DNA of 6,816 bases from the NCBI RefSeq assembly GCF_000966975.1, contig NZ_JZWV01000034.1, forward strand, positions 1-6,816, read 5' to 3'. The notes under the pieces were generated by a model. It did no database searches and was not told the origin of the DNA. It saw only the letters and a list, made by a program, of their open reading frames with translations. Source of the DNA: Streptomyces katrae. GTDB taxonomy: Bacteria > Actinomycetota > Actinomycetes > Streptomycetales > Streptomycetaceae. Positions 1 to 5,908 of the stretch are shown here, one piece after another. Within the stretch, counting starts at the first letter, position 1; each line of letters begins with the position of its first letter. A program made the position numbers and the translations under genes.

Positions 1-56
1 AGGAAACGGAGAAAGGGCGGGGCGGGGAGCAAACCCTCACCCGTTCGGCCGCACGG

Positions 57-87
57 CCCCCCGCTTTCGCCCCCCACCCCCGCCCCC
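57..87 (-). other. C-tract with minus-strand G-quadruplex potential
   Basis: Four runs of five or six C residues (57-62, 70-75, 77-81, 83-87) are separated by 7, 1 and 1 bases. On the minus strand this fits the usual G3+N1-7 quadruplex pattern with unusually long runs. It lies in the non-coding leader upstream of the sortase-like gene. The motif is seen directly; any regulatory or replication effect is inference. Three shorter G runs on the plus strand (15-27) lie nearby. No -35/-10 pair was convincing anywhere in 1-232. Confidence 0.4.
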
Positions 88-147
88 ACCGCCCAACTGC
101 GAAGACGTCCCCCACACCCCCCGACACACCGATGACACCCCGTCAAC

Positions 148-165
148 TCACCGACGTCACCGACG
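148..165 (+). repeat. Two 9-bp tandem repeats (TCACCGACG)
   Basis: TCACCGACG occurs twice head to tail at 148-156 and 157-165, followed by the related TGCCGACC. It lies 67 bp upstream of the sortase-like start. A small dyad TGAC-N5-GTCA (133-145) sits just before it. Such a repeat could be a regulator site, but in GC-rich DNA it could equally be chance. Confidence 0.35.
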
Positions 166-220
166 TGCCGACCCCCCACCGGTGGGCCACGCTCCCAGGA
201 CCGGCCGCCCGAGCCGGCCC

Positions 221-226
221 AGGAGG
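221..226 (+). promoter_or_regulatory. Ribosome binding site fixing the sortase-like start
   Basis: A perfect AGGAGG lies six bases upstream of the ATG at 233. This sets the start there rather than at the in-frame GTG at 182, which has no comparable site and would bury the signal anchor behind 17 extra basic residues. Confidence 0.85.
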
Positions 227-232
227 AATGCC

Positions 233-847
233 ATGTCCCGCGCCCGATGGGCAGTCACCGCACTGACGGTCACTCTGCTCTGCACCGGCATCGGCCTGTT
301 GCGCGGCGCGGACGGCGCGGACGGAGCGAACGGACCGGGCGGTCAGGACCCGGGAACCTCGAGCATCGCGGACGCCCTGCCCTCCCACGCGCTCGGCCTG
401 TCCGGCCACCGCCGCCTGGTACGCGAGCTGGAGCACTCCGGCACCCACGGCCATGCCCCGGCCCGCAGGAGCCGGACCGGGGCCGCCGGACCGCTGCGCC
501 CCTCCCGGCCGCTGCGGCTGAGGATCCCCAGCCTGGGGGTGGACCTCCCGCTGGCCGAGGGCGCTCCGGACGGTGAGGACACCGCCGGCTGGGACGCCGC
601 CGGCCCGGCCCCCGGCTCGGCCGGAACCGCCGTGGTCACCGGCAACGGGCTCCCCCTCGCCGACCTCCGCCGGGGCCGCACCATCGAGATCCCGCGCGCG
701 GACCACCGTACGGCCGTGTTCACCGTCGAGCGGGTCTCCCCGTACGGGGTGACCGCCCCCGACCGGGGCGGGCGCGCACGGCTGCGGCTGGTCAGCGGCG
801 AGACCTCGGTCGTCGCCCGCCTGACCGGCCCCCTGCGCACCGGCTGA
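233..847 (+). CDS. Membrane-anchored class F-like sortase-fold protein lacking catalytic His and Cys (pseudo-sortase)
   Basis: The 204-residue product has an N-terminal hydrophobic anchor (about 6-24), a Gly/Ala/Pro-rich linker to about 90, and a C-terminal domain that reads as an actinobacterial class F sortase. The strand LRIPSLGVDLPL (95-107), the AGWDAAGPAPGSAGTAVVTG stretch (118-137) and the strand RLRLV (183-187) fall in the family's order and spacing. Active members have TGH/AGH at the first catalytic site and L-[IV]-T-C before the last strands. Here these are TGN (Asn138) and LVSGE (Ser188), and the segment after the Cys that normally carries the catalytic Arg is shortened. The loop after the His site is also shorter than usual. 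The frame is intact and GC-biased, so this is not a simple frameshift. It should sit in the membrane with its domain outside, but transpeptidation looks impossible. A binding or scaffold role is inference. Assignment to the fold is fairly sure; the subclass is less so. Confidence 0.8.
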   Translation: MSRARWAVTALTVTLLCTGIGLLRGADGADGANGPGGQDPGTSSIADALPSHALGLSGHRRLVRELEHSGTHGHAPARRSRTGAAGPLRPSRPLRLRIPSLGVDLPLAEGAPDGEDTAGWDAAGPAPGSAGTAVVTGNGLPLADLRRGRTIEIPRADHRTAVFTVERVSPYGVTAPDRGGRARLRLVSGETSVVARLTGPLRTG

Positions 848-850
848 CCA

Positions 851-928
851 CCGGGCCCCGGCCGCGCCGGCACCCGGCGACGGGCGCCGCGTCAGCCGAG
901 GGGGGTGTTCCCGTCCCCCGGTCGGGGG
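851..928 (+). other. Intergenic region with weak hairpins
   Basis: The gap after the sortase-like stop contains a branched dyad (CCGGG 851-855 with CCCGG 873-877, enclosing CCGG/CCGG) and a tight CCCCC-GGTC-GGGGG hairpin at 915-928. Neither has a T tract. They may terminate or attenuate transcription between the two genes, but short GC dyads are common at this base composition. Confidence 0.3.
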
Positions 929-980
929 CTTCTGGGGCACCTCCGGGGAGCCGGCGGCGGCAGCGGGGCAGGGAAACCCC

Positions 981-1349
981 ATGAGCGGTGCGCGGTACGC
1001 GCGGACGGTGCTGGCGCGGGCCCTGACGGTGGCCTGCGTCGCCCTGCTGTGCCTGTTCGCCGCCGGTCCGGCGGCATCCGCCACCGCCGGCGCCGATCCC
1101 CGTGCCGCCTCCTCCGCACCGGCCGATCCCGCCGAGGGACAGGGGCAGGGGCAGTCCGGTCCGGCCTCGGACCCCGATGCCCGGGCGGACGTACGGACGG
1201 TCGTGCGTGCGGCTCCTGCCCTGCGCGAGCTGCCGCCGGGGACGTTTCACGTGAAACACGCGGGCGAGTCCACCTGTGTGGCCCAGGGCGGGCCGGACGG
1301 CGCAGCCCTGTCCCCGCGCACGGTCCGGAGTGTGGTCCTGCGCTGCTGA
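981..1349 (+). CDS. Small secreted protein with embedded parS site
   Basis: The 122-residue product is not recognised as a known family. Residues 1-35 form a classical signal peptide: Arg at 5, 8 and 13, a hydrophobic core at about 15-28, and an AASA cleavage motif at 31-34. The mature part is low-complexity (Ala/Pro/Asp and a GQGQGQ stretch at 53-58), then has a more ordered C-terminal end (about 70-122) with two Cys (99 and the terminal 122) that could form a disulfide outside the cell. A weak AGGGAA precedes the ATG. Third-position G/C is about 84 percent, lower than in the neighbours but still coding-like. Residues 88-93 (TFHVKH) are encoded by the parS palindrome, which forces the rare codons TTT and AAA. 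It may share a transcript with the 64-residue gene 58 bp downstream. That this ORF is real is likely, not certain. Confidence 0.6.
   Translation: MSGARYARTVLARALTVACVALLCLFAAGPAASATAGADPRAASSAPADPAEGQGQGQSGPASDPDARADVRTVVRAAPALRELPPGTFHVKHAGESTCVAQGGPDGAALSPRTVRSVVLRC
1244..1257. promoter_or_regulatory. parS: parS centromere site (ParB binding palindrome)
   Basis: GTTTCACGTGAAAC is a perfect 14-bp palindrome identical to the Streptomyces parS consensus. With one flanking base on each side it matches 15 of 16 positions of the wider bacterial consensus TGTTTCACGTGAAACA (C instead of T at 1243). ParB binds such sites, spreads and forms the segregation complex moved by ParA; in sporulating streptomycetes it also organises the origin region. 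It lies inside the secreted-protein gene, not between genes. It is the only full-length copy in the window. The sequence match is direct; in vivo occupancy is inferred. Confidence 0.92.
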
Positions 1350-1407
1350 GGGGGCCGAGCGGCAGAACTCCCCCCCACACACCCCTGGACCACCGTGAGG
1401 TTCCGTC

Positions 1408-1602
1408 ATGCCCATCGACCCGTACGCCGCCCTGAACGCCATGATCCGCGCGGAGGCCGTCCGCTTCTCCCCCGCGGCCCGTGAGGGCCGGCCCGCAGCG
1501 CAGGCCCCGGCCCCTCAGAACCACCGCGACACCGCACCCGAGGCCCCCGGCACGGCGGCCGACGGCGAGCCGCAGCGGCCCACCGCCGACCCGGCCGCGT
1601 AA
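1408..1602 (+). CDS. Small hypothetical protein, 64 residues, mostly disordered
   Basis: The product opens with an amphipathic, probably helical segment (PIDPYAALNAMIRAEAVRF, residues 2-20), followed by an Ala/Pro/Glu/Gln-rich tail with little hydrophobic content. There is no signal peptide, Cys or membrane segment, so it is probably cytoplasmic. GAGG (1397-1400) sits seven bases before the ATG, and only about four of 64 codons end in A or T, so it looks genuinely coding. It follows the secreted-protein gene by 58 bp on the same strand and ends just before a strong hairpin, so it may be the last gene of a short transcription unit. Function is unknown. Confidence 0.62.
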   Translation: MPIDPYAALNAMIRAEAVRFSPAAREGRPAAQAPAPQNHRDTAPEAPGTAADGEPQRPTADPAA

Positions 1603-1623
1603 CCGGCCCGGCGACGCCGTGGA

Positions 1624-1666
1624 GCGCCGGTTCCCGTGCCCCGCGACGGGGGGCGGGAACCGGCGC
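1624..1666. terminator. Strong hairpin between convergent genes, likely bidirectional terminator
   Basis: GCGCCGGTTCCCG (1624-1636) is perfectly complementary to CGGGAACCGGCGC (1654-1666), a 13-bp stem. CCCC (1639-1642) can pair inside the loop with the G run at 1648-1653 and extend it. It sits in the 83-bp gap between the stop codons of the 64-residue gene (plus) and the membrane-protein gene (minus), where a terminator serving both directions is expected. No T tract follows, as is common for actinomycete terminators. Confidence 0.8.
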
Positions 1667-1685
1667 CACGGTGGTGCGCAGGGAT

Positions 1686-2093
1686 TCAGTCCTCCCGCGT
1701 GTAGTACCGGTAGAAGGCCATCACCCCGACGCCGATGCCCGTGAACAGACCGACGACGGTGGAGCGGAGCACGGACTGGTTGGTGAGGCTGTGCAGGTAG
1801 CCGACGGCGACCCCGGCGAACACCCCGTACGCCGCGGCGTGCAGCTCCCGCATGAGCAGCGGGCCGAACCGCGCGAGGCCGTACATGACGGCGGCGAAGA
1901 GCACGCCGCACAGGATCCCGTAGAAGACGTTGCCGACGGTGACCGGACCGGTGTCGCGCTTCATCATGGCGGCCCAGACCCCGTAGACGAGGCCGAGCAG
2001 CAGGGCGCGGATCAGGGCGCCCCTGTGGAGGTCGTGCTCCGCCGACGTCATCGGACGGTGCCACTGGATGGTGCGGGGGGCCGCGTGTGCCAT
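1686..2093 (-). CDS. Small four-helix integral membrane protein, function unknown
   Basis: The 135-residue product has a short polar N-terminus (1-24) and about four hydrophobic helices: residues 26-44, 52-74, 84-100 and 110-128. They are rich in Gly and Ala, with a charged linker (KRDTGPVT, 45-52) between the first two, and the tail YRYYTRED is polar. GAGGAG lies six bases upstream of the ATG at 2093 on the minus strand, which fixes the start. The open frame continues far upstream on this strand, but that extension runs opposite two clearly coding plus-strand genes and is not used. The gene is convergent with the 64-residue gene across a strong hairpin and divergent from the 299-residue membrane protein. 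It resembles uncharacterised streptomycete membrane proteins in general character; I recognise no domain or motif that assigns a function. Confidence 0.82.
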   Translation of the reverse strand: MAHAAPRTIQWHRPMTSAEHDLHRGALIRALLLGLVYGVWAAMMKRDTGPVTVGNVFYGILCGVLFAAVMYGLARFGPLLMRELHAAAYGVFAGVAVGYLHSLTNQSVLRSTVVGLFTGIGVGVMAFYRYYTRED

Positions 2094-2099
2094 GGCGGG

Positions 2100-2105
2100 C
2101 TCCTC
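2100..2105 (-). promoter_or_regulatory. Ribosome binding site of the four-helix membrane protein
   Basis: On the minus strand this reads GAGGAG, six bases before the ATG at 2093. It decides the start against the longer upstream frame and the internal ATG 14 codons later (MTSAEHD). Confidence 0.75.
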
Positions 2106-2147
2106 TCTTCCAGCCTCCAGAGCACACCCGCCGTCCCGGAGCGGCAA

Positions 2148-3047
2148 GTGGATCACCCGTCCGGGCGGTACGCAGCAACGGGGGTGGCGCCGGAGCCCGT
2201 GTCCGCCTTCCCTGGTGACGTGCGCACCTACCTGTCGGCGGCCCTGATCGTGCTCGTGGCCCTCCTCGTGCCCGCGAGCGCGATCGCTTACTGGGCCGAC
2301 CGCCAACTGGGTGACGCCGACGGCTACACCGCCGCCATGTCCCCCCTCGCCACGAACCCCGCCGTGCAGGGGGTGGTCGTCGCCCAGGCCGGCCGCGCCC
2401 TCTCCGGGCAGATCGACGCGGGCCCCTTCCAGGGCGGGGTGGACGCCCTGCTGGGGGAGGCCCTGCGCTCCTTCGCCGGGACCCCCGCCTACCGGACGGC
2501 CTGGGACGCGGCCAACCGGGCCGCCCACACCGCGTTCCTGGAGGCCCTGACCAGCGGCCACGGGGACGCCGTGACCATCGACCTCGCGCCGGTGATCGCG
2601 CGGGTCAAAGGGGAGCTGGTGGCCGACGGGGTGCCGTTCGCCGACCGCATCCCCGAGACCCACCTGTCCGTGGAAGTCATGGAGTACGACAACCTCGGCG
2701 CCCTCCGGAAGGGGTTCCGCATGCTCCAGATCGCCGGGGTCTGGCTTCCCGTGCTGACCCTGCTGCTCGCCGTGGCGTCCGTGGCGGTCGCCGTGCGGCG
2801 CCGCCGCGCCGTACTGGCCACCGGTCTCGGGATCGCGGCCGGGGCCGTCCTGCTGGGGATCGCGGTCGCCGTGTGCCGCCGTCTGACCCTCGACGACCTC
2901 CCCGCCGACATCGACCGGGCGGCGGCCGGGGCGGTGTACGACGCCCTCACCGCGTTCCTGCGCACCACCGCCTGGGTGGTCCTCTCGGTCGGACTGGCCA
3001 CCGCTCTCACCGCATGGCTGATGGGCCGGCTCCGCCGCACCCCATAA
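2148..3047 (+). CDS. Conserved actinobacterial integral membrane protein with large extracytoplasmic domain
   Basis: The product (299 residues from the chosen start) has one N-terminal membrane helix (about 29-48), a soluble region of roughly 145 residues, then three helices (about 196-216, 221-243 and 272-292) with an RRRR turn at 217-220. The soluble part contains an ADRQLGDADGYTAAMSPLATNPAVQ stretch (from 50) and VTIDLAPVIARVKGELVADG (142-161), which I associate from memory with a widespread uncharacterised actinobacterial membrane family. By the positive-inside rule the large domain faces outward. GTG at 2148 was chosen because GGAG (2138-2141) lies six bases before it; in-frame GTGs at 2184, 2199 and 2220 are possible, and 2220 (MRTYLS) would put the helix right at the N-terminus. 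It diverges from the minus-strand gene and precedes the FUSC gene by 73 bp. Biochemical role is unknown. Confidence 0.8.
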   Translation: MDHPSGRYAATGVAPEPVSAFPGDVRTYLSAALIVLVALLVPASAIAYWADRQLGDADGYTAAMSPLATNPAVQGVVVAQAGRALSGQIDAGPFQGGVDALLGEALRSFAGTPAYRTAWDAANRAAHTAFLEALTSGHGDAVTIDLAPVIARVKGELVADGVPFADRIPETHLSVEVMEYDNLGALRKGFRMLQIAGVWLPVLTLLLAVASVAVAVRRRRAVLATGLGIAAGAVLLGIAVAVCRRLTLDDLPADIDRAAAGAVYDALTAFLRTTAWVVLSVGLATALTAWLMGRLRRTP

Positions 3048-3051
3048 GCTC

Positions 3052-3076
3052 GGAACATACCCATCCTCCGCAGTAC
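3052..3076 (+). promoter_or_regulatory. Possible ECF-sigma-type promoter upstream of the FUSC gene
   Basis: GGAAC (3052-3056) matches the -35 element of Streptomyces sigma-E-type promoters. At 16 bases' distance lies GTAC (3073-3076), only a partial match to the GTC(T)-type -10. Placement in the 73-bp gap, about 45 bases before the start codon, is sensible. The -10 is imperfect, so this is tentative. Confidence 0.3.
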
Positions 3077-3090
3077 GCCCCAGAAGAACC

Positions 3091-3102
3091 GATTCGCGAA
3101 AC
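3091..3102. promoter_or_regulatory. Palindrome around TTCGCGAA, possible operator
   Basis: TTCGCGAA (3093-3100) is a perfect 8-bp palindrome, with G and C pairing one base further out (3091/3102). It is AT-rich for this DNA and sits between the putative promoter and the FUSC start, where a repressor site could lie. No regulator gene is adjacent, so a role is speculative. Confidence 0.3.
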
Positions 3103-3120
3103 CGGTGACACGGAAGCGGA

Positions 3121-5118
3121 ATGACCACCGAACGACGCACCGAGCACATACCGCCCGAGCCTGGCCGGGGCCATCCCCTGGCTCCCCCCACCTGGCTGCT
3201 CGCGGGACTGCGGCCGAGCAGCACCCCCGTCAACTGGGCGGCGGTCGTCCGCGCCGGGATCGCGATGGCGGTCCCGCTCGCCGTCGGCTTCGCCCTGGAC
3301 GAGCCCGAGTACGGGGCGCTCGCCTCGATGGGCGCCCTGTCCGGGGTGATCGGCGACACCGCCGACGCCTACCGGATGCGGATCCTGAACATCGCGCTCC
3401 CCCAGCTCCTCGGCGCGATCGGGGTGGCCCTGGGCACCCTCGTCTACGGCCGCGGCTGGGTCGCGGTGGCCGTGCTCACCCTGATCGCCCTGCTGTCCGG
3501 GATGATCTCCTCGATCGGCACGGTCGCCTCCGCGTGCGGGCTGGTGTTCCTGCTCAACGCGGTCGTCGGGGCCGGCCTGCCGATGCCCGAGCCCTGGTGG
3601 ACGGCCCCGCTGCTGCTCAGCGCGGGCGGCCTGTTCGTCCTGTTGCTCACCCTGCTGGGCTGGCCGCTGCGCGGCCGGCAGCCCGAACGGGCCGCCGTCG
3701 CGGCCGTCTACCGGGCCGTCGCCGACGCGCTGGAGGCCGCGGGCGGGCCGGCATCCGTGTACGACGAGCGCCGGCAGCAGGTCACCCACGCCCTCAACCA
3801 GGCCTACGACCTCGTCCTGGGCCGCCGCGCCGGGTTGCACGGGCGCAGCCCGTCCCTGGTGCGGGTGCTCGCCCAGCTGAACGTGCTGATCCCGCTGGTC
3901 GAGGCCGCGCCCGCCGCCCATCTGCGCGGCCGCCCGCTGCCGCCGGAGGTCCCGGCCGCGGTACGGGACCTGGCCGACGCCGTCGAGGAGGGCCGCACCG
4001 GAACCCCGGCCCTCGACCTGCCCGCCCCGCAGGGCCCGTCCGAACGGGCCGTGGACGCCGCCCTGCGGCACGCGGCGGAGATCGTGCACCTCGCGGAGCC
4101 GGACCCGTACAACGTCGACGACCGCCTGGGCCGGCCCGCCTCCCTGCGCGTACGGGCCGGGCGGGTGGTGCGCGACATGATGCTCTCCGAGGCCTCCTGG
4201 CGCTACGGGATCCGGCTCGCCCTGTGCATCGGCCTGGCCCAGTCGCTGGTCTCCCTGGTCGAGGTGGAACGTTCGTACTGGGTGGCGCTGACGGTCACCT
4301 TCGTCCTCAAGCCGGACTTCGGCTCGGTGTTCTCCCGCGCGGTGCTGCGCGCCCTGGGGACGGCCGCCGGGCTGGTCCTCGCCGCCGCCGTGCTGGCGGA
4401 GGTACCGCGGGGCTGGTGGGACGTACCAGTGATCATGGTGCTCGCCGCGTTGATCCCGGCGTTCTCCGCGAAGGGGTACGTCTTCCAGACCGCGGCCATC
4501 ACCCCGGTGATCCTGCTGCTGTCCGACCTCCTCAACCACCAGGGCTTCGACCTCATCCGGCCCCGGCTGCTGGACAGCCTGATCGGGTGCGCCATCGTCC
4601 TGGTCTTCGGCTACCTGCTGTGGCCCGAGAGCTGGCACACCCGGGTCGGCGACCGGCTCGCCGACGCCGTCGACGACGCGGCCCGCTACGTGGAGCGCGC
4701 CTTCGCCCCCGTCGCGGACGAGGCCGAGCTGCGGGCGGCCCGCCAGTCCCGGCTCCAGGCCCGGCGGCGGATCTACCGCGACCTCTCGGGCGTCCGCAGC
4801 GAGTTCCAGCGGGCCCTGACCGAGCCCCCGCCGACCGGCAGCCGCGCCGCCGCCTGGTGGCCGCTGGTGGTGGCCGTCGAACGGATCGGGGACGCCACCA
4901 CGGCGGCCCGGGTCCGCGTCAACCACGGGGCCGCCGCCCCGCCCCCGTCCGAGGTGGCCCGCATCGCCGAGCAGCTCCGCGAACTGGCCGAGGGCATCCG
5001 CAGCAGCGAAACCCTGGTCCGCGTCGAGGTCCCCCCGGGCGACACCGAGCCGGGCGTCCTGGCCCCCCTCCACCAGGAACTCGCGGCCGCCCGAGCCATC
5101 TCCCAACCGAGCCCCTGA
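3121..5118 (+). CDS. FUSC family (fusaric acid resistance / AaeB-YccS-like) inner-membrane protein
   Basis: The 665-residue product has the duplicated FUSC architecture. A first block of about six membrane helices (about 38-185) is followed by a soluble Ala/Arg/Glu-rich region (about 190-355), a second helical block (about 360-505) and a cytoplasmic tail. The second block carries the recognisable signature EVERSYWVALTVTFVLKPDFG (381-401) followed by an arginine-bearing helix RAVLRALGTAAG, as in the FUSC-like domain. Length is typical of AaeB (about 655) and YccS (about 720). Family members are linked to efflux of aromatic acids such as p-hydroxybenzoic or fusaric acid; the substrate here cannot be read from sequence. 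GGAAG lies four bases before the ATG. The gene follows the 299-residue membrane protein by 73 bp and precedes the lipoprotein by 76 bp. No adjacent AaeA-like membrane-fusion gene is present, as expected in an organism without an outer membrane. No truncation or frameshift is seen. Confidence 0.92.
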   Translation: MTTERRTEHIPPEPGRGHPLAPPTWLLAGLRPSSTPVNWAAVVRAGIAMAVPLAVGFALDEPEYGALASMGALSGVIGDTADAYRMRILNIALPQLLGAIGVALGTLVYGRGWVAVAVLTLIALLSGMISSIGTVASACGLVFLLNAVVGAGLPMPEPWWTAPLLLSAGGLFVLLLTLLGWPLRGRQPERAAVAAVYRAVADALEAAGGPASVYDERRQQVTHALNQAYDLVLGRRAGLHGRSPSLVRVLAQLNVLIPLVEAAPAAHLRGRPLPPEVPAAVRDLADAVEEGRTGTPALDLPAPQGPSERAVDAALRHAAEIVHLAEPDPYNVDDRLGRPASLRVRAGRVVRDMMLSEASWRYGIRLALCIGLAQSLVSLVEVERSYWVALTVTFVLKPDFGSVFSRAVLRALGTAAGLVLAAAVLAEVPRGWWDVPVIMVLAALIPAFSAKGYVFQTAAITPVILLLSDLLNHQGFDLIRPRLLDSLIGCAIVLVFGYLLWPESWHTRVGDRLADAVDDAARYVERAFAPVADEAELRAARQSRLQARRRIYRDLSGVRSEFQRALTEPPPTGSRAAAWWPLVVAVERIGDATTAARVRVNHGAAAPPPSEVARIAEQLRELAEGIRSSETLVRVEVPPGDTEPGVLAPLHQELAAARAISQPSP

Positions 5119-5131
5119 CCCACTGCGCGGC

Positions 5132-5163
5132 GCCCGGTCCCCCGAACGCCCCGCGGACCGGGC
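5132..5163 (+). terminator. Hairpin after the FUSC gene, possible terminator
   Basis: GCCCGGTCC (5132-5140) pairs perfectly with GGACCGGGC (5155-5163) across a 14-base loop, 14 bases after the FUSC stop. No T tract follows. It could end or attenuate the FUSC transcript before the lipoprotein gene, which would then need its own promoter in the same 76-bp gap; none was evident. Confidence 0.5.
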
Positions 5164-5194
5164 CGCGCCGGGCCGGCCGGGGCAGCATCGACAC

Positions 5195-5908
5195 ATGCGC
5201 ATCCGCCGCCCCCGGGCACTGGCAGTCGTCGCCCTCCTGGCGGCAGCCACCGGGTGCGCCGACGTGGAGGGCCTCAAGAACCAGGGCGACCAGGGCACGG
5301 TCCACGCCCCCAGGGCCCTGTGGAAGGGCTACTTCCCCGACCCGCCGGGCCCCGGGCAGCAGCCCGGGTCGGCCGCCGTGGTCCCGGGCCTGCCCAAGGT
5401 GCCGGGCCTGAGCATGCGCGGGGTGGACGCCCTGTCCGTCGTACGGGCCGACATCACCTCCGCCACCGCCGAGGACGGCGGCACCGGCCGGCTCGTGGAC
5501 CCCAGGGCCGTCCAGCGGCTCGCGCTCTGCACACAGGCTGTGGACGGCGGCCCCTACTGCCCGGTGCGGCCGGGGGTCCTGCACGACCTGACCGGCAACG
5601 GCAGGGAGGAGCTGATCACCGCCCTGGACGTCGACGGCCGCGTCTCCGAACTACGGGTCTACACCGTCCGGGACGACGGCAGGATCGCCCGCATCCTCTC
5701 CCGCCGCGGGGTCCTGGAGGGCGTGGAGGTGGCCGCCGAGCACCTGGCCGTCCGTGAACCGACCTCGAACCCCGCCTACATCTCCGTCTCCGACTACGTC
5801 TGGGACCCCAACACCAAGAGCATGAGCCTGTCGCAGCTCACCCTCGACGACTGCCCCACCCTGAGCGACGTCCCGTTGAGCGCGGACCGGCAGCGATGCG
5901 CGCGCTGA
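5195..5908 (+). CDS. Lipoprotein, CseA-like partner of the downstream sensor kinase
   Basis: The 237-residue product begins MRIRRPRALAVVALLAAATGC: a basic tip, a short hydrophobic core and a relaxed lipobox (ATG-C) with Cys21 as the probable lipidated residue. A Pro/Gly-rich segment (about 48-72) leads to a globular part. DLTGNGREELITALDVDG (131-148) resembles the Asp/Gly-rich FG-GAP or VCBS-type repeat found in extracellular proteins. Cys112, 122, 220 and 235 could form disulfides outside the cell. Its last 13 bp overlap the kinase gene, implying translational coupling. In Streptomyces the lipoprotein CseA is encoded with kinase CseC and dampens sigma-E signalling; this protein has a similar size and placement, so a sensory or modulating role at the membrane is inferred. 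Sequence identity to CseA itself could not be tested. The ribosome site before the ATG is weak. Confidence 0.78.
   Translation: MRIRRPRALAVVALLAAATGCADVEGLKNQGDQGTVHAPRALWKGYFPDPPGPGQQPGSAAVVPGLPKVPGLSMRGVDALSVVRADITSATAEDGGTGRLVDPRAVQRLALCTQAVDGGPYCPVRPGVLHDLTGNGREELITALDVDGRVSELRVYTVRDDGRIARILSRRGVLEGVEVAAEHLAVREPTSNPAYISVSDYVWDPNTKSMSLSQLTLDDCPTLSDVPLSADRQRCAR

Noticed and set aside
1233..1247. LPPGT in the secreted protein as a possible sortase sorting signal
   Set aside because: The order is LPPGT rather than LPxTG or LAxTG, and no hydrophobic helix with a basic tail follows.
1671..2147. N-terminal extension of the 299-residue membrane protein to 458 residues
   Set aside because: The extra 159 residues are antisense to the four-helix membrane protein and have shadow-like composition; GTG 2148 has a suitable ribosome site.
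892..2178. Minus-strand 428-codon frame across the parS region, and the 905-1435 plus-strand frame
   Set aside because: Both are Arg/Gly/Pro-rich with no signal peptide or domain. The frame at 981 has a clear signal peptide and better codon bias.
2094..3359. Upstream extension of the minus-strand membrane protein to 557 residues
   Set aside because: The extension is antisense to two well-supported plus-strand genes and is low-complexity; a strong ribosome site supports the start at 2093.
3007..5298. A 763-codon minus-strand open frame
   Set aside because: Antisense shadow of the FUSC gene: low-complexity Gly/Arg/Asp/Gln composition and no recognisable domain.
3105..5411. A 768-codon plus-strand open frame overlapping the FUSC and lipoprotein genes
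   Set aside because: Its translation is Arg/Pro/Ala/Gly-rich without membrane or domain pattern. It is the +1-type shadow of the FUSC gene, whose frame shows clear third-position G/C bias and a family signature.
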